From: Burkholderiaceae bacterium
GTDB taxonomy: Bacteria > Pseudomonadota > Gammaproteobacteria > Burkholderiales > Burkholderiaceae_E
Reading direction: 5' to 3'
DNA length: 64,000 nt
Assembly (NCBI GenBank): GCA_027493945.1
Contig: JAOSJU010000001.1
Span: forward strand, 2,533,658 to 2,597,657
Below are positions 9,375 to 18,807 of this stretch, one piece after another. The position numbers and the translations under genes are program-made. Under the pieces are notes generated by a model. It ran no database searches and had not been told where the DNA came from. It saw nothing but the letters and a program-made list of their open reading frames with translations. The number at the start of each line of letters is the position of its first letter. Positions within the stretch are counted from its first letter, which is position 1.

Positions 9375-10682
9375 GTGAGTGCCCCCGCGATTCCGCGCCC
9401 GGACGCGCACTCAGCGTCGCACCCCGGCCCGCACCCAGGCCCGCTCGCCGGCATGCGCGTGCTCGAGCTCGCGCAGATCATGGCCGGGCCCACCGCCGGC
9501 ATGATGCTCGCCGACCTCGGTGCCGAAGTGATCAAGGTCGAGAAGCTGCCCGGCGGCGACGACTCGCGCGGCTATCGCGAGCCGCGCGTGAACGGCGTGT
9601 CGGCGCCGTTCATGATCCTGAACCGCAACAAGCGCGGCATCGCGCTGAACCTGAAGCACGAGCAGGGCAAGGAGGTGCTGCGCCGGATGGTCGCGCGCGC
9701 CGACGTGCTCACCGAGAACTACCGGCGCGGCACGCTCGAGAAGCTGGGGCTCGGCTACGACGCGCTGTCGAAGATCAACCCCGGCCTGATCTACTGCGCG
9801 GTGTCGGGCTACGGCCGCGACGGGCCGTGGGCCGACAAGGGCGGCTTCGACCTGATCGCGCAGGGCTTCGCGGGGCTGATGAGCATCACCGGCGAGCCGG
9901 GCCGCCCGCCGGTGAAGACCGGCAACTCGGTGGCCGACATCAACGGCGGCATCCTGGCCGCGGTGGGCATCCTCGCCGCGTTCGTGCACAAGCTGAAGAC
10001 CGGCCGCGGGCAGATGGTCGACACCTCGCTGTTGGAGGCGGCGCTGCAGCAGACCTACTGGCACGCGGCGATCTTTTTCGCCACCGGCGCGTCTCCGCAG
10101 GCGCTGGGTTCCAGCCACGTGCTCACCGCGCCGTACCAGGCGTTCCGCACCGCCGATGGCTACATCAACATCGGCGGCGCCAACCAGTCGAACTGGGAGC
10201 GCATCGCCGACGTGCTGGGGCACCCGGAGTGGAAGGCCGATCCGCGCTTCGCCGCCAACGCCGACCGGATGCGCCACCTGCCCGAGCTGGTCGCGGCGAT
10301 GGAGGCGGTGCTGGCGGGCCGCGACCGCGCGCACTGGATCGAGGTGTTCGACGCGGCCGGCGTGCCGGTGGGGCCGGTGAATTCGATCGGCGAAGCGCTG
10401 TCGCATCCGCAGGTGCTGGCGCGCGGCATGGTCGTCGACCTGCAGCATCCGCAGGCCGGCGCGACGAAGGCGCTCGGCTGCCCGGTGCACCTGTCGGAGA
10501 CGCCCGCGCGCGTGGATCGGGCTGCGCCGCTGCTGGGCGAGCACACGCGCGAGGTGCTGCGCGAGCACGGCTACGACGATACGCAGATCGACGCGCTGGC
10601 TGCCGCCGGGGTGGTCGAGGAACCGTCCTCGGGCCCGGCCGCGGCCGGGCCGGGCGCTCATGCCGACGCGGCGCGAGGGTAG
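9375..10682 (+). CDS. CaiB/BaiF family (class III) CoA-transferase
   Basis: 435 residues with a GTG start at 9375, the only in-frame start that gives a family-like N-terminus (LAGMRVLELAQIMAGP). Class III CoA-transferase hallmarks follow: GAEVIKVEK, NRNKRGIALNLK, SGYGRDGPWADKGGFD and the catalytic-Asp region MVDTSLLEAALQQ. It would move CoA between carboxylic acids in the cytoplasm. It lies immediately after the enoyl-CoA hydratase-like gene, consistent with activation and turnover of the same acyl-CoA. A Pro/Ala-rich tail follows the conserved C-terminus. Confidence 0.9.
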   Translation: MSAPAIPRPDAHSASHPGPHPGPLAGMRVLELAQIMAGPTAGMMLADLGAEVIKVEKLPGGDDSRGYREPRVNGVSAPFMILNRNKRGIALNLKHEQGKEVLRRMVARADVLTENYRRGTLEKLGLGYDALSKINPGLIYCAVSGYGRDGPWADKGGFDLIAQGFAGLMSITGEPGRPPVKTGNSVADINGGILAAVGILAAFVHKLKTGRGQMVDTSLLEAALQQTYWHAAIFFATGASPQALGSSHVLTAPYQAFRTADGYINIGGANQSNWERIADVLGHPEWKADPRFAANADRMRHLPELVAAMEAVLAGRDRAHWIEVFDAAGVPVGPVNSIGEALSHPQVLARGMVVDLQHPQAGATKALGCPVHLSETPARVDRAAPLLGEHTREVLREHGYDDTQIDALAAAGVVEEPSSGPAAAGPGAHADAARG

Positions 10683-10687
10683 ACTGC

Positions 10688-11926
10688 ATGCCCATGTCCG
10701 ATCGCGATCCCGCCCCCGCCCCCGCGACCCGTCTGGCCGAAGCCGGGCGGCATCTCGAAGTCTCGGTGAGCACCGCGAACCTGCCGGTGCATCGCGCCTC
10801 GACGGTGCTGTTCGACACGCTCGCGCAGGCCGAGTCCGCCGGCGAGGCGGTCGGCAAGGCCGAGCGGCACGCGACCACCTACGGCACTGCCGGCACGCCG
10901 ACCACGATGGCGTTGATGGACGCGCTCGCCGAAGTGGAGGGGGCCGGCCACGAGGTGCGCGCGGCGCTGATGCCCTCGGGCCCGGCGGCGATCACCACGG
11001 TGCTGCTCGCAGTGCTGGAGCCGGGCGACCACATCCTCGTCACCGACTCGGCCTACGGGCCGACTCGGGTCTTCTGCGACGGGCTGCTGGCCCGCCTCGG
11101 CGTGAAGACCACGTATTACGACCCCACGGTCGGCGCCGGCATCGGCGCGCTGATTCGCCCCGAGACGAAGCTGGTCTGGCTCGAGAGTCCGGGCAGCTAC
11201 ACCTTCGAGGTGCAGGACGTACCGGCGATCTGCGCGGTCGCGCGCGAGCGCGGCGTGCTCACGATGATCGACAACACCTGGGCTTCGCCGGTGTTCGCGC
11301 GGCCCTTCGACTGGGGCGTGGACGTCTCGGTGCTGGCGCTCACCAAGTACTGGAGCGGCCACTCCGACCTGCTGATGGGCGCGGTGGTGGTGCGCGAGCC
11401 GCTGTGGCCGAAGCTGTGGAGCGCGGTGCGCCAGCTCGGCCAGTGCGTGAGCGGCGACGACGCGTTCCTGGTGCTGCGCGGGCTGCGCACGGCCGACGTG
11501 CGCATGCAGCGCCACCAGGACAACGCGCTGGCGGTCGCCCACTGGCTGCAGCGGCGCGAGGAAGTCGAGTCGGTGCTGCACCCGGCGCTGTTTTCGCATC
11601 CGCAGCACGCCTTGTGGCGGCGCGACTTCTCGGGCGCGAGCGGCCTGTTCTCGTTCTCGCTCGAGCCGTCGCTGTTCGCTGGCGATGCGTGCAAGCGCGC
11701 CGCGATCGAGGCCTTGTGCGAACACCGGCGGCACTTCGGCATCGGCTACTCGTGGGGCGGATTCGAGAGCCTGATCATGCCGGGGCGCATCGAGCACCTG
11801 CGCAGCGCGCGACCCTGGACCGGCGGAGCGCTGATCCGGCTGCACGTCGGCCTGGAGAATCCCGACGACCTGATCGCCGACCTTCAGGCCGGTTTCGAAA
11901 CGATGCAGCACGCGCTCACGAGCTGA
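10688..11926 (+). CDS. metC: cystathionine beta-lyase (PLP-dependent)
   Basis: 412 residues, Cys/Met metabolism PLP-dependent family. It cleaves cystathionine to homocysteine in methionine synthesis. The PLP-lysine region reads LALTKYWSGHSD; substrate-binding features include MPSGPAAITT and the C-terminal SWGGFESLIMPG, typical of proteobacterial MetC. Two ATGs are possible, 10688 and 10694. A -10-like TAGACT at 10680-10685 would place the transcript start close to the second ATG, implying a near-leaderless message. The gene follows the CoA-transferase by 5 nt but is functionally unrelated to it. Confidence 0.9.
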   Translation: MPMSDRDPAPAPATRLAEAGRHLEVSVSTANLPVHRASTVLFDTLAQAESAGEAVGKAERHATTYGTAGTPTTMALMDALAEVEGAGHEVRAALMPSGPAAITTVLLAVLEPGDHILVTDSAYGPTRVFCDGLLARLGVKTTYYDPTVGAGIGALIRPETKLVWLESPGSYTFEVQDVPAICAVARERGVLTMIDNTWASPVFARPFDWGVDVSVLALTKYWSGHSDLLMGAVVVREPLWPKLWSAVRQLGQCVSGDDAFLVLRGLRTADVRMQRHQDNALAVAHWLQRREEVESVLHPALFSHPQHALWRRDFSGASGLFSFSLEPSLFAGDACKRAAIEALCEHRRHFGIGYSWGGFESLIMPGRIEHLRSARPWTGGALIRLHVGLENPDDLIADLQAGFETMQHALTS

Positions 11927-11936
11927 GCGCGTTGCG

Positions 11937-12323
11937 TCACTGCGTGTTGCGCGCGTCCTGTTCGGGATCGTACGGGCGGGCGCCGCGCTTCACCTCGGCC
12001 ATGTCCAGATTGCGGACCTGGCTCAGCACGTCTTCGAGCGCCCCCTTCGGCAGTGCGCCGGCCTGCTGGAACACGATCACCTGCTCGCGGAAGATCATCA
12101 GCGTCGGGATCGAGCGGATCGCGAAGTGGCCGGCGAGCGACTGCTCCTCGTCGGTGTTCACCTTGACGAACTTGACGTCGGGGTTGGCCCCGGCGACTTC
12201 CTCGAAGATCGGCGCGAAGCCGCGGCAGGGGCCGCACCACGGCGCCCAGAAGTCGATCACGACGATGTCGTTGCCGGTGATGGTGCTGTCGAACTGGTCG
12301 GTGGTGAGGGCTTCGGCGGACAT
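11937..12323 (-). CDS. thioredoxin-family protein
   Basis: 128 residues with the full thioredoxin fold: DFWAPWCGPCRGFAP holds the WCGPC redox centre and SIPTLMIF holds the cis-proline. The charged C-terminal tail (~20 residues, ARPYDPEQDARN) exceeds the canonical TrxA length of about 108. A cytoplasmic thiol reductase is likely. It converges with metC (10 nt apart) and diverges from the acyl-CoA synthetase gene. Confidence 0.92.
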   Translation of the reverse strand: MSAEALTTDQFDSTITGNDIVVIDFWAPWCGPCRGFAPIFEEVAGANPDVKFVKVNTDEEQSLAGHFAIRSIPTLMIFREQVIVFQQAGALPKGALEDVLSQVRNLDMAEVKRGARPYDPEQDARNTQ

Positions 12324-12534
12324 GGATGGCTCCGGGGTGCGAACTTCGAAGGATACTCCATGAGGTATGGTCGGTCATAAGGAACGCAAGGGTGGGCGCG
12401 AGACCCCGGGCGCGGGTGGGGATATTCGCCAGTCGATTCGCCGGGCCGCCTTGCCTACAATCGACGGGCAGGGCCGCCGCTGCGCCGTCGGGCGCCGGTG
12501 GCCTTCCCTTCCGCCATCCTGAAGGTTGCCGCCG

Positions 12535-14217
12535 ATGCCTACCCATCCGAATCCCTACCGCCGGGATCTCGATCGCAACGCGGCCAACCACGCGCCGCTG
12601 TCGCCTGTCAGCCTGGTCGAGTGGGCGGCCGATGTCTTCCCCGACCGCTGCGCGGCCATCCACGGTCCGCTGCGCTACAGCTGGTCGCAGATGCTGGCGC
12701 GCGCGCGGCGCCTCGCGTCGGTACTGGCCGCGCGTGACATCGGCGCCGGCGACACGGTCTCGGTCGTGCTGCCGAACATCCCGGCGATGCTCGATGCGCA
12801 CTACGGCGTGCCGCTGACCGGCGCGGTGCTCAACACGATCAACACGCGGCTCGACGCGGCGACGATCGCGTTCCAGCTGCGGCACTCGGGCGCGAAGGTG
12901 CTGATCGTCGATCGCGAGTTCTCGCCGGCGGTCGCGCAGGCACTCGCGCAGCTCGACGCTTCGGGGCACGAGCCGCCGTTCGTCGTCGACGTGGACGACC
13001 CGGTCTACGACGGGCCCGGCGAGCGCATCGGCACGGTGGAGTACGAAGACTGGATCGCCGGCGGCGACCCGGCGCACCGCTACGCGCTGCCGCCCGACGA
13101 ATGGGATGCCATCGGGCTGAACTACACCTCGGGCACCACCGGAGACCCGAAGGGCGTGGTCGTGCATCACCGCGGCGCTTACCTGAACGCGGTCGGCAAC
13201 GTGCTCGCGTGGAGCCTGCCGCGGCATCCGGTCTACCTGTGGACGCTGCCGCTGTTCCACTGCAACGGCTGGTGCTTCCCGTGGACGCTGCCGGCGGTGG
13301 CCGGCACCAACGTCTGCCTGCGCCGCATCGACCCCACGCTGATCCTCGGCATGGTTCGCGAGCACCGGGTCACGCACTACTGCGGCGCGCCGATCGTGCA
13401 CAGCGCGCTGATCAACGCGCCGGCCGAGCTGAAGGCCGGTATCGACTGGACGGTCAAGGCGATGGTGGCCGGTGCCGCGCCGCCGGCCTCGATGATCGAG
13501 GGCATGGAGCGCATGGGCTGGGAGGTGACGCACGTCTACGGACTCACCGAGGTCTACGGCCCCGCCTCGGTGTGCGTGAAGCGCGACGAATGGCAGGCGC
13601 TCGACCTCGCCGGCCGCGTCGACCGCAACGGCAGGCAGGGCGTGCGCTACCAGGTCCAGCAGGGCCTCACCGTGGTCGATCCGGAGACGATGCAGGTAGT
13701 GCCGCGCGACGGCGAGACGATGGGCGAGGTGGTGTTCCGCGGCAACATCGTGATGAAGGGCTACCTGAAGAACCCGAAGGCGAGCGCGGAGGCGTTTCGC
13801 GGCGGCTGGTTCCACACCGGCGACCTCGGCGTCGTGCACCCCGACGGCTACGTCAAGCTGAAGGACCGCGCCAAGGACATCATCATCTCGGGGGGCGAGA
13901 ACATCAGCTCGATCGAGGTCGAGGATGCCTTGTACAAGCATCCGGCGGTGCTCGCCTGCGCGGTGGTGGCGCGCCCCGACCCGAAGTGGGGCGAGACGCC
14001 GCTGGCGTTCGTCGAGCTGAAGGCCGACCGCGAGCCGGCCTCGCCCGAGGCCGCGAAGGCGCTGGCCGACGAGCTGATCGCGCATTGCCGCTCGCTGCTG
14101 GCGCACTTCAAGTGCCCGCGCGAGGTGCGCTTCGGCGTCGTGCCCAAGACCTCGACCGGCAAGATCCAGAAGCACCTGCTGCGCGCGCAGGCGCGTTCGG
14201 CGGCGGCGATCGGCTGA
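12535..14217 (+). CDS. acyl-CoA synthetase (AMP-forming)
   Basis: 560 residues of the ANL superfamily; activates a carboxylic acid to its CoA thioester through an acyl-adenylate. Motifs: YTSGTTGDPKGV (P-loop), HVYGLTEVYGP, GWFHTGDLGVVHPDGY, KDRAKDIIISGGENIS, and the C-terminal lysine motif TSTGKIQKH. Overall it resembles medium-chain/AlkK-type ligases; the substrate cannot be fixed from sequence. ATG 12535 is chosen because GAAGG lies 9 nt upstream; the track's TTG at 12526 is less likely. A -10-like TACAAT occurs at 12456-12461. Confidence 0.92.
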   Translation: MPTHPNPYRRDLDRNAANHAPLSPVSLVEWAADVFPDRCAAIHGPLRYSWSQMLARARRLASVLAARDIGAGDTVSVVLPNIPAMLDAHYGVPLTGAVLNTINTRLDAATIAFQLRHSGAKVLIVDREFSPAVAQALAQLDASGHEPPFVVDVDDPVYDGPGERIGTVEYEDWIAGGDPAHRYALPPDEWDAIGLNYTSGTTGDPKGVVVHHRGAYLNAVGNVLAWSLPRHPVYLWTLPLFHCNGWCFPWTLPAVAGTNVCLRRIDPTLILGMVREHRVTHYCGAPIVHSALINAPAELKAGIDWTVKAMVAGAAPPASMIEGMERMGWEVTHVYGLTEVYGPASVCVKRDEWQALDLAGRVDRNGRQGVRYQVQQGLTVVDPETMQVVPRDGETMGEVVFRGNIVMKGYLKNPKASAEAFRGGWFHTGDLGVVHPDGYVKLKDRAKDIIISGGENISSIEVEDALYKHPAVLACAVVARPDPKWGETPLAFVELKADREPASPEAAKALADELIAHCRSLLAHFKCPREVRFGVVPKTSTGKIQKHLLRAQARSAAAIG

Positions 14218-14243
14218 GCGGCGAGTGCTGGGGCCCGGCGGCG

Positions 14244-14924
14244 TCAGTCGATCAGCCGCCAGCCGCGCGGCGTCGACAACTCCGCGCCCAGCGCCGGGTG
14301 CGAAGCGTCGACGCTGACCACTCGCGGGTCCTGGCGCAGCGCGGCGGGCAGCGCGACGCTGGCCGGGGCGCACAGCCGCAGCCGGCCCAGCGTCACGCCG
14401 GACGCAGCGAGCGCAGCGACCGGATGCCGCTCGGGCGCCGCGCCGCCGGCCCATTCGATCAGGGTCGGCTGCAGCCGGCCGGCTTCGGTCCAGCGCCGCG
14501 CGGCGCTCGTCGCGTCCTGCGGCATCGTGATTCGCCAGGAGAGCGCGCCGCGCGTCATGGGCACGACCGGGCCGGGGTCGTAGTCGAGTGCGAGATCCTT
14601 GATCGCATCGAGCGAACGCACGCGGCAGACGTAGTGCACCAGCCTCGGCCGCACGGCGACGCGCGCGCGCAGCGCCGCATCGTCGAGGCCGAACGGGCGC
14701 GGCAGCGCCGGCTCGGGCTGCGCCGGGTCGGGGGCGATCAGCTCGAGATAGGTGCCGGCGTCGAGCCGCAGCAGGCGGTTGTGCGTGCCCCAGCCGGGGT
14801 GGCTGCCGCCGGGGGCCGAGGGCACGCCGGCGAGCTCGCGCATCCAGGCGTCGCCCTGCACGAGCGTGGCGCAGGCGACGACCAGGTGGTCGAGTTCGAT
14901 CGCGCATCGGAGCTGCAGCGACAT
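14244..14924 (-). CDS. glyoxalase-like (VOC superfamily) protein
   Basis: 226 residues starting [17 protein letters not shown], the usual N-terminus of the glyoxalase-like family; the ORF track's upstream extension overlaps argS. Further features are [24 protein letters not shown] and a weaker second half. The enzymatic role is unknown. It converges with the acyl-CoA synthetase gene and diverges from argS with only 47 nt between start codons. Confidence 0.8.
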   Translation of the reverse strand: MSLQLRCAIELDHLVVACATLVQGDAWMRELAGVPSAPGGSHPGWGTHNRLLRLDAGTYLELIAPDPAQPEPALPRPFGLDDAALRARVAVRPRLVHYVCRVRSLDAIKDLALDYDPGPVVPMTRGALSWRITMPQDATSAARRWTEAGRLQPTLIEWAGGAAPERHPVAALAASGVTLGRLRLCAPASVALPAALRQDPRVVSVDASHPALGAELSTPRGWRLID

Positions 14925-14957
14925 CGCGGGTTCCGGTGGCGGGGCGGTGCCCCAAAG

Positions 14958-14963
14958 TACAAT
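14958..14963 (+). promoter_or_regulatory. -10 element (TACAAT) of argS
   Basis: TACAAT ends 8 nt before the argS ATG, which puts the expected transcript start at or next to the start codon, so argS may be leaderless. No convincing -35 element is visible at 17 nt. Confidence 0.5.
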
Positions 14964-14971
14964 CCCGGGCC

Positions 14972-16742
14972 ATGTTAGCGGAACACACATCACGGCTGGC
15001 CGCGCTGTTCGGTGCCGCGGCCGAACGGCTGGCGGCCGCATCGGGCGTGCAGGTGGCGCTTCCGGCGGTCGAGCTCGAGCGGCCCCGGCAGGCCGGCCAC
15101 GGCGACCTCGCCTGCAATCTCGCGATGCAGCTGGCGCGGCCGCTGAAGGCCAATCCGCGCCAGATCGCCGAACGCCTGAAGGCGGCGGTCGAAGAGCTCG
15201 ACCGGGAGGCGGCTGCCGGGCCGCTGCTCGAATCGCTCGAAGTCGCCGGGCCCGGCTTCATCAACCTGCGGCTGCGTGCCGACGCGAAGCGCGCGCCGAT
15301 CGGTCGCGTGCTGCGCGACGGCGCGGCATTCGGCCGCGGCGAGCGCGGCGCCGGGCGGCAGGTGATCGTCGAGTTCGTCTCGGCCAACCCCACGGGCCCG
15401 CTGCATGTCGGCCACGGCCGGCAGGGTGCGCTCGGCGACGCGCTGGCGGCCCTGCTCGAAGCCGACGGCTGGCGCGTCACGCGCGAGTTCTACTACAACG
15501 ACGCGGGCGCGCAGATCGACAAGCTGGCGCTGTCGGTGCAGGCGCGCGCACGCGGCATCGCGCCCGGCGACGAGCGCTTCCCGGTCGACGGCTATCGCGG
15601 CGACTACATCGCCGACATCGCCGCCGACTACCTCGCACGCAAGATGGTGTCGGCCGAGCGTGTTGCCGAAGTCGCCGCGACCGGAGACCTCGACGACCTG
15701 CAGGCGATCCGCCGCTTCGCGGTTGCTTACCTGCGGCACGAGCAGGACATCGACCTGCGTGCATTCGGGGGTGCACTTCGACAACTACTACCTCGAGTCG
15801 TCGCTCTACGCGGACGGGCGCGTGCAGGCGACCGTCGACGCGCTGGTGCGCGCCGGCAAGACCTACGAGGACGGCGGCGCGCTCTGGCTGCGAACCACCG
15901 CGTTCGGCGACGACAAGGACCGCGTGATGCGCAAGTCCGACGGCGGCTACACCTACTTCGTGCCCGACGTCGCCTATCACGTCACCAAGTGGCAGCGCGG
16001 TTTCGAGCGCGCGATCAACGTGCAGGGGTCGGACCACCACGGGACGGTGGCGCGCGTGCGCGCGGGCCTGCAGGCGATCGGCATCGGCGTTGCGTCCGGC
16101 TATCCGGATTACGTGTTGCACAAGATGGTCACCGTGATGCGCGGCGGCGAGGAGGTGAAGATCTCCAAGCGCGCCGGCTCGTACGTGACGCTGCGCGACC
16201 TGATCAACTGGACCGGCGAGGTGCGCGACGGCGACGAAGTGCGCGTCGACGAGCAACGCGGCCGCGACGCGGTGCGCTTCTTCCTGGTTTCGCGCAAGGC
16301 CGACAGCGAGTTCGTCTTCGACGTCGACCTCGCGCTGGCGCGCACCGACGAGAACCCGGTCTACTACATCCAGTACGCCCATGCGCGCATCTGCTCGGTG
16401 CTGGCGCAGTGGGGCGGCGACGCCGCATCGCTGGCCGCGTTGGCCGCCGCCGGCAAGGTCGCGCTCGACGCGCTGCAGGGCGCGCGCGAGTTCGCGCTGG
16501 CCGCGCAGCTGGCCACCTGGCCCGAGACCGTCCAGGCGGCGGTCGACGAGCTCGCGCCGCATGCCATTGCCTTCTATCTCAAAGAGTTAGCAGCGGAATT
16601 TCACTCTTACTATAATGCGGAGCGCGTGCTCGTCGACGACGAGGCCACGCGAACCGCGCGTCTGGCGCTGCTGCTTGCAACCCGCCAGGTGCTACGCAAC
16701 GGGCTGGCACTGATCGGCGTGTCGGCCCCCGAGAGGATGTGA
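14972..16742 (+). CDS. argS: arginyl-tRNA synthetase, frameshifted at a G run
   Basis: Class I synthetase charging tRNA-Arg. The HIGH equivalent is HVGHGRQG and the KMSKS equivalent is KISKRAG. The N-terminal half reads from 14972; at GGGGG 15767-15771 the frame breaks. Dropping one G restores [14 protein letters not shown], the expected family sequence, and continues to the stop at 16740-16742. The corrected length is 589 residues, normal for ArgS. As the enzyme is essential, the extra G is almost certainly a sequence error. It is followed immediately by a SPOR protein and dsbA, a Burkholderiales gene order. Confidence 0.93.
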
Positions 16743-17323
16743 TGGCCCACCCCGTGGTAACGGCGAGAACGCGGCGCATGCGCGGCGGCACGCTGCTCGG
16801 ATTCATGATCGGCCTGATCTTCGGACTGTCGATCGCGGTGGTGGTTGCGATCGTGGTCACCCGGGCTCCGGTGCCGTTCATGAACAAGGCGAACCGCGGC
16901 TCCGACAAGGTGCTCGAGCCCAGGTCGCAGGCCGAGGCCCCCGACCCCAACGCGCCGCTCTACTCGAAGTCGCGCCCCGGGCCCGAACCCGCCGCCCCGG
17001 CCGCCCCGCCTGCGGTAGCGGTCGCCCCGCCCGCGGCGCCCTCCGGCACGCCGCCGCCCGCCGCGGCGCCCGAAACCCGCGGCGACGATCGGGCCAGCTA
17101 CCTGCTGCAGGCGGGTGCGTTCCGCTCGTCGTCCGAAGCCGAGGCGATGAAGGCGAAGCTCGCGCTGATCGGCTTCGAGGCGAAGGTGCTCACCGCCGAG
17201 GTCAACGGGCAGACGATGTATCGTGTCCGCATCGGGCCGTACGCGGCGCTCGATACCATGAACCGCGCGCGCGCCAGGCTGGCCGAGAACGGCATCGAGG
17301 CCTCGGTCGTGCGCCAGCGCTGA
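16742..17323 (+). CDS. SPOR-domain membrane protein
   Basis: 193 residues. A short cytoplasmic N-terminus and one membrane segment (~17-40, GFMIGLIFGLSIAVVVAIVV) precede a Pro/Ala-rich linker and a C-terminal SPOR domain (SYLLQAGAFRSSSEAEAMKA ... YRVRIGPY). SPOR domains bind denuded peptidoglycan glycan strands at the division septum, so this is a probable FtsN-like periplasmic protein. The ATG at 16742 overlaps the argS stop, with GAGAGG just upstream; a GTG one codon earlier is possible. Confidence 0.9.
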   Translation: MAHPVVTARTRRMRGGTLLGFMIGLIFGLSIAVVVAIVVTRAPVPFMNKANRGSDKVLEPRSQAEAPDPNAPLYSKSRPGPEPAAPAAPPAVAVAPPAAPSGTPPPAAAPETRGDDRASYLLQAGAFRSSSEAEAMKAKLALIGFEAKVLTAEVNGQTMYRVRIGPYAALDTMNRARARLAENGIEASVVRQR

Positions 17324-17354
17324 GCCGGCGCCGCCGGCGTTCCCGGGAGAGACG

Positions 17355-18002
17355 ATGATCGACGCACGCAGACGATGGATGATCGCGGCCGCCACCGCCG
17401 CAGTCGCGGGTTCGCTCGCGCCGCCGGCTGCCGCGCAGGACGCGCCGCGCGAGGGCCGCGACTACCGGCTCGTGCGGCCGCCGCAGCCCACCGAGGCGCC
17501 CGCCGGCAAGATCGAAGTCATCGAGTTCTTCTGGTACGGCTGCCCGCACTGCAACGCGCTCGAGCCGTTCCTCATCGACTGGGTGAAGAAGCTGCCGCCC
17601 GACGTCGCGTTTCGCCGCATCCACGTGCCCTTCGGCGACCGTCGCCACCAGCAGCTGTTCTGCACGCTCGAAGCCATGGGCAAGGCCGACGCGCTCGGCG
17701 ACAGGATCTTCCACGCGATCCACGTCGATCGCGACCGGCTCGATACGGTCGACAAGATGACCGCGCTGCTGTCGCGCTACGGTGTCGATCGCAAGCAGTT
17801 CGTCGACACCTGGGACTCGTTCGCGGTGCGCACGAAGATGCGCCGGGCGGCGCAGGTCTCCGAGGCCTATGGCGTCGACGGCGTGCCGGCGATGGCGGTC
17901 AACGGCAAGTACTACACCTCGCCCGGCATGGCCGGCTCGAACCAGGGCGCGCTGCGCGTGATGGACTGGCTGATCGCGCAGGAGCGCCGGGCTGCGAAGT
18001 GA
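17355..18002 (+). CDS. dsbA: thiol:disulfide interchange protein DsbA
   Basis: 215 residues with a signal peptide (MIDARRRWMIAAATAAVAGS, cleavage near AAAQ). The thioredoxin-fold active site is FFWYGCPHCNALEP (CPHC) and the cis-proline region is GVDGVPAMAVNGKYY. It introduces disulfides into exported proteins in the periplasm. It sits 31 nt downstream of the SPOR protein in the argS cluster. Confidence 0.95.
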   Translation: MIDARRRWMIAAATAAVAGSLAPPAAAQDAPREGRDYRLVRPPQPTEAPAGKIEVIEFFWYGCPHCNALEPFLIDWVKKLPPDVAFRRIHVPFGDRRHQQLFCTLEAMGKADALGDRIFHAIHVDRDRLDTVDKMTALLSRYGVDRKQFVDTWDSFAVRTKMRRAAQVSEAYGVDGVPAMAVNGKYYTSPGMAGSNQGALRVMDWLIAQERRAAK

Positions 18003-18015
18003 CGCGCCCGCCGGC

Positions 18016-18807
18016 ATGAAGGTCTTCGTCACCGGCGCTTCGAGCGGCATCGGCGAGGCACTGGCGCGCGAATACCACCGGCGCTTCCCCGGATCGACGA
18101 TCGGGCTCGCCGCGCGGCGCGCGGACGAGCTCGCGCGGGTCGCCGCGGCGCTGGCCGGGGCGACCGTGCATTGCTATCCCCTCGACGTGACCGACCGCGG
18201 TGCGCTGGCGCGCGCAGCCGCCGACTTCGTCGCCGTCGACGGCGCGCCGCCCGACGTGGTGATCGCCAACGCCGGCATCAGCGCCGGCACGCTGACCGGC
18301 GAGGTCGCCGACGCGGCGGTGTTCCGCAGAATCGTCGACGTCAACGTGACCGGGATGTTCGACACCTTCGCGCCGTTCGTGCCCGCGATGCGCGCGCGCG
18401 GTGCCGGCCGGCTGGCGGGCATCGCGAGCGTGGCGGGAATTCGCGGCCTGCCCGGGGCCGGCGCCTACAGCGCGTCGAAGGCCGCGGCGATCGTGTATCT
18501 CGAAAGCCTGCGCGTCGAGCTGCGTGGCAGCGGCGTGCGCGTCGTGACGATCGCGCCCGGGTACATCCGCACGCCGATGACCGAGCGCAACAGCTACGCG
18601 ATGCCCTTCCTCACCGACGTCGACGTGTTTGCCCGACGCGCGGTCGACGCGATCGCCCGCGGGGACTCGTACGCCGTCATTCCGCGGCCGATGCACGCTG
18701 TGGCGCTGGGCCTGCGCGTGCTGCCGAACTGGCTGTTCGACCGACTGTTCGCTCGCGCGCCGCGCAAGCGACGCGCGGGCGCGGAAGGTAGCGAGGCGCG
18801 CCGGTGA
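18016..18807 (+). CDS. short-chain dehydrogenase/reductase
   Basis: 263 residues. NAD(P)-binding motif TGASSGIGEA, NAGIS motif, catalytic Ser in IASVAGIRG and YSASK with the catalytic Tyr and Lys; PGYIRTPMT follows. The C-terminal ~35 residues are basic (RAPRKRRAGAEGSEARR). The substrate is unknown. The start is 13 nt after dsbA, and its stop overlaps the next GTG start, so it is translationally coupled. Confidence 0.92.
   Translation: MKVFVTGASSGIGEALAREYHRRFPGSTIGLAARRADELARVAAALAGATVHCYPLDVTDRGALARAAADFVAVDGAPPDVVIANAGISAGTLTGEVADAAVFRRIVDVNVTGMFDTFAPFVPAMRARGAGRLAGIASVAGIRGLPGAGAYSASKAAAIVYLESLRVELRGSGVRVVTIAPGYIRTPMTERNSYAMPFLTDVDVFARRAVDAIARGDSYAVIPRPMHAVALGLRVLPNWLFDRLFARAPRKRRAGAEGSEARR

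Noticed and set aside
11884-15480. 1198-residue minus-strand ORF
   Set aside because: Antisense to metC, the acyl-CoA synthetase and argS and overlapping thioredoxin; composition is Arg/Ala-rich with no domain.
15765-15772. Programmed frameshift in argS
   Set aside because: A plain G run without a slippery heptamer, stop codon or downstream pseudoknot that I can see; the same pattern recurs in unrelated genes.
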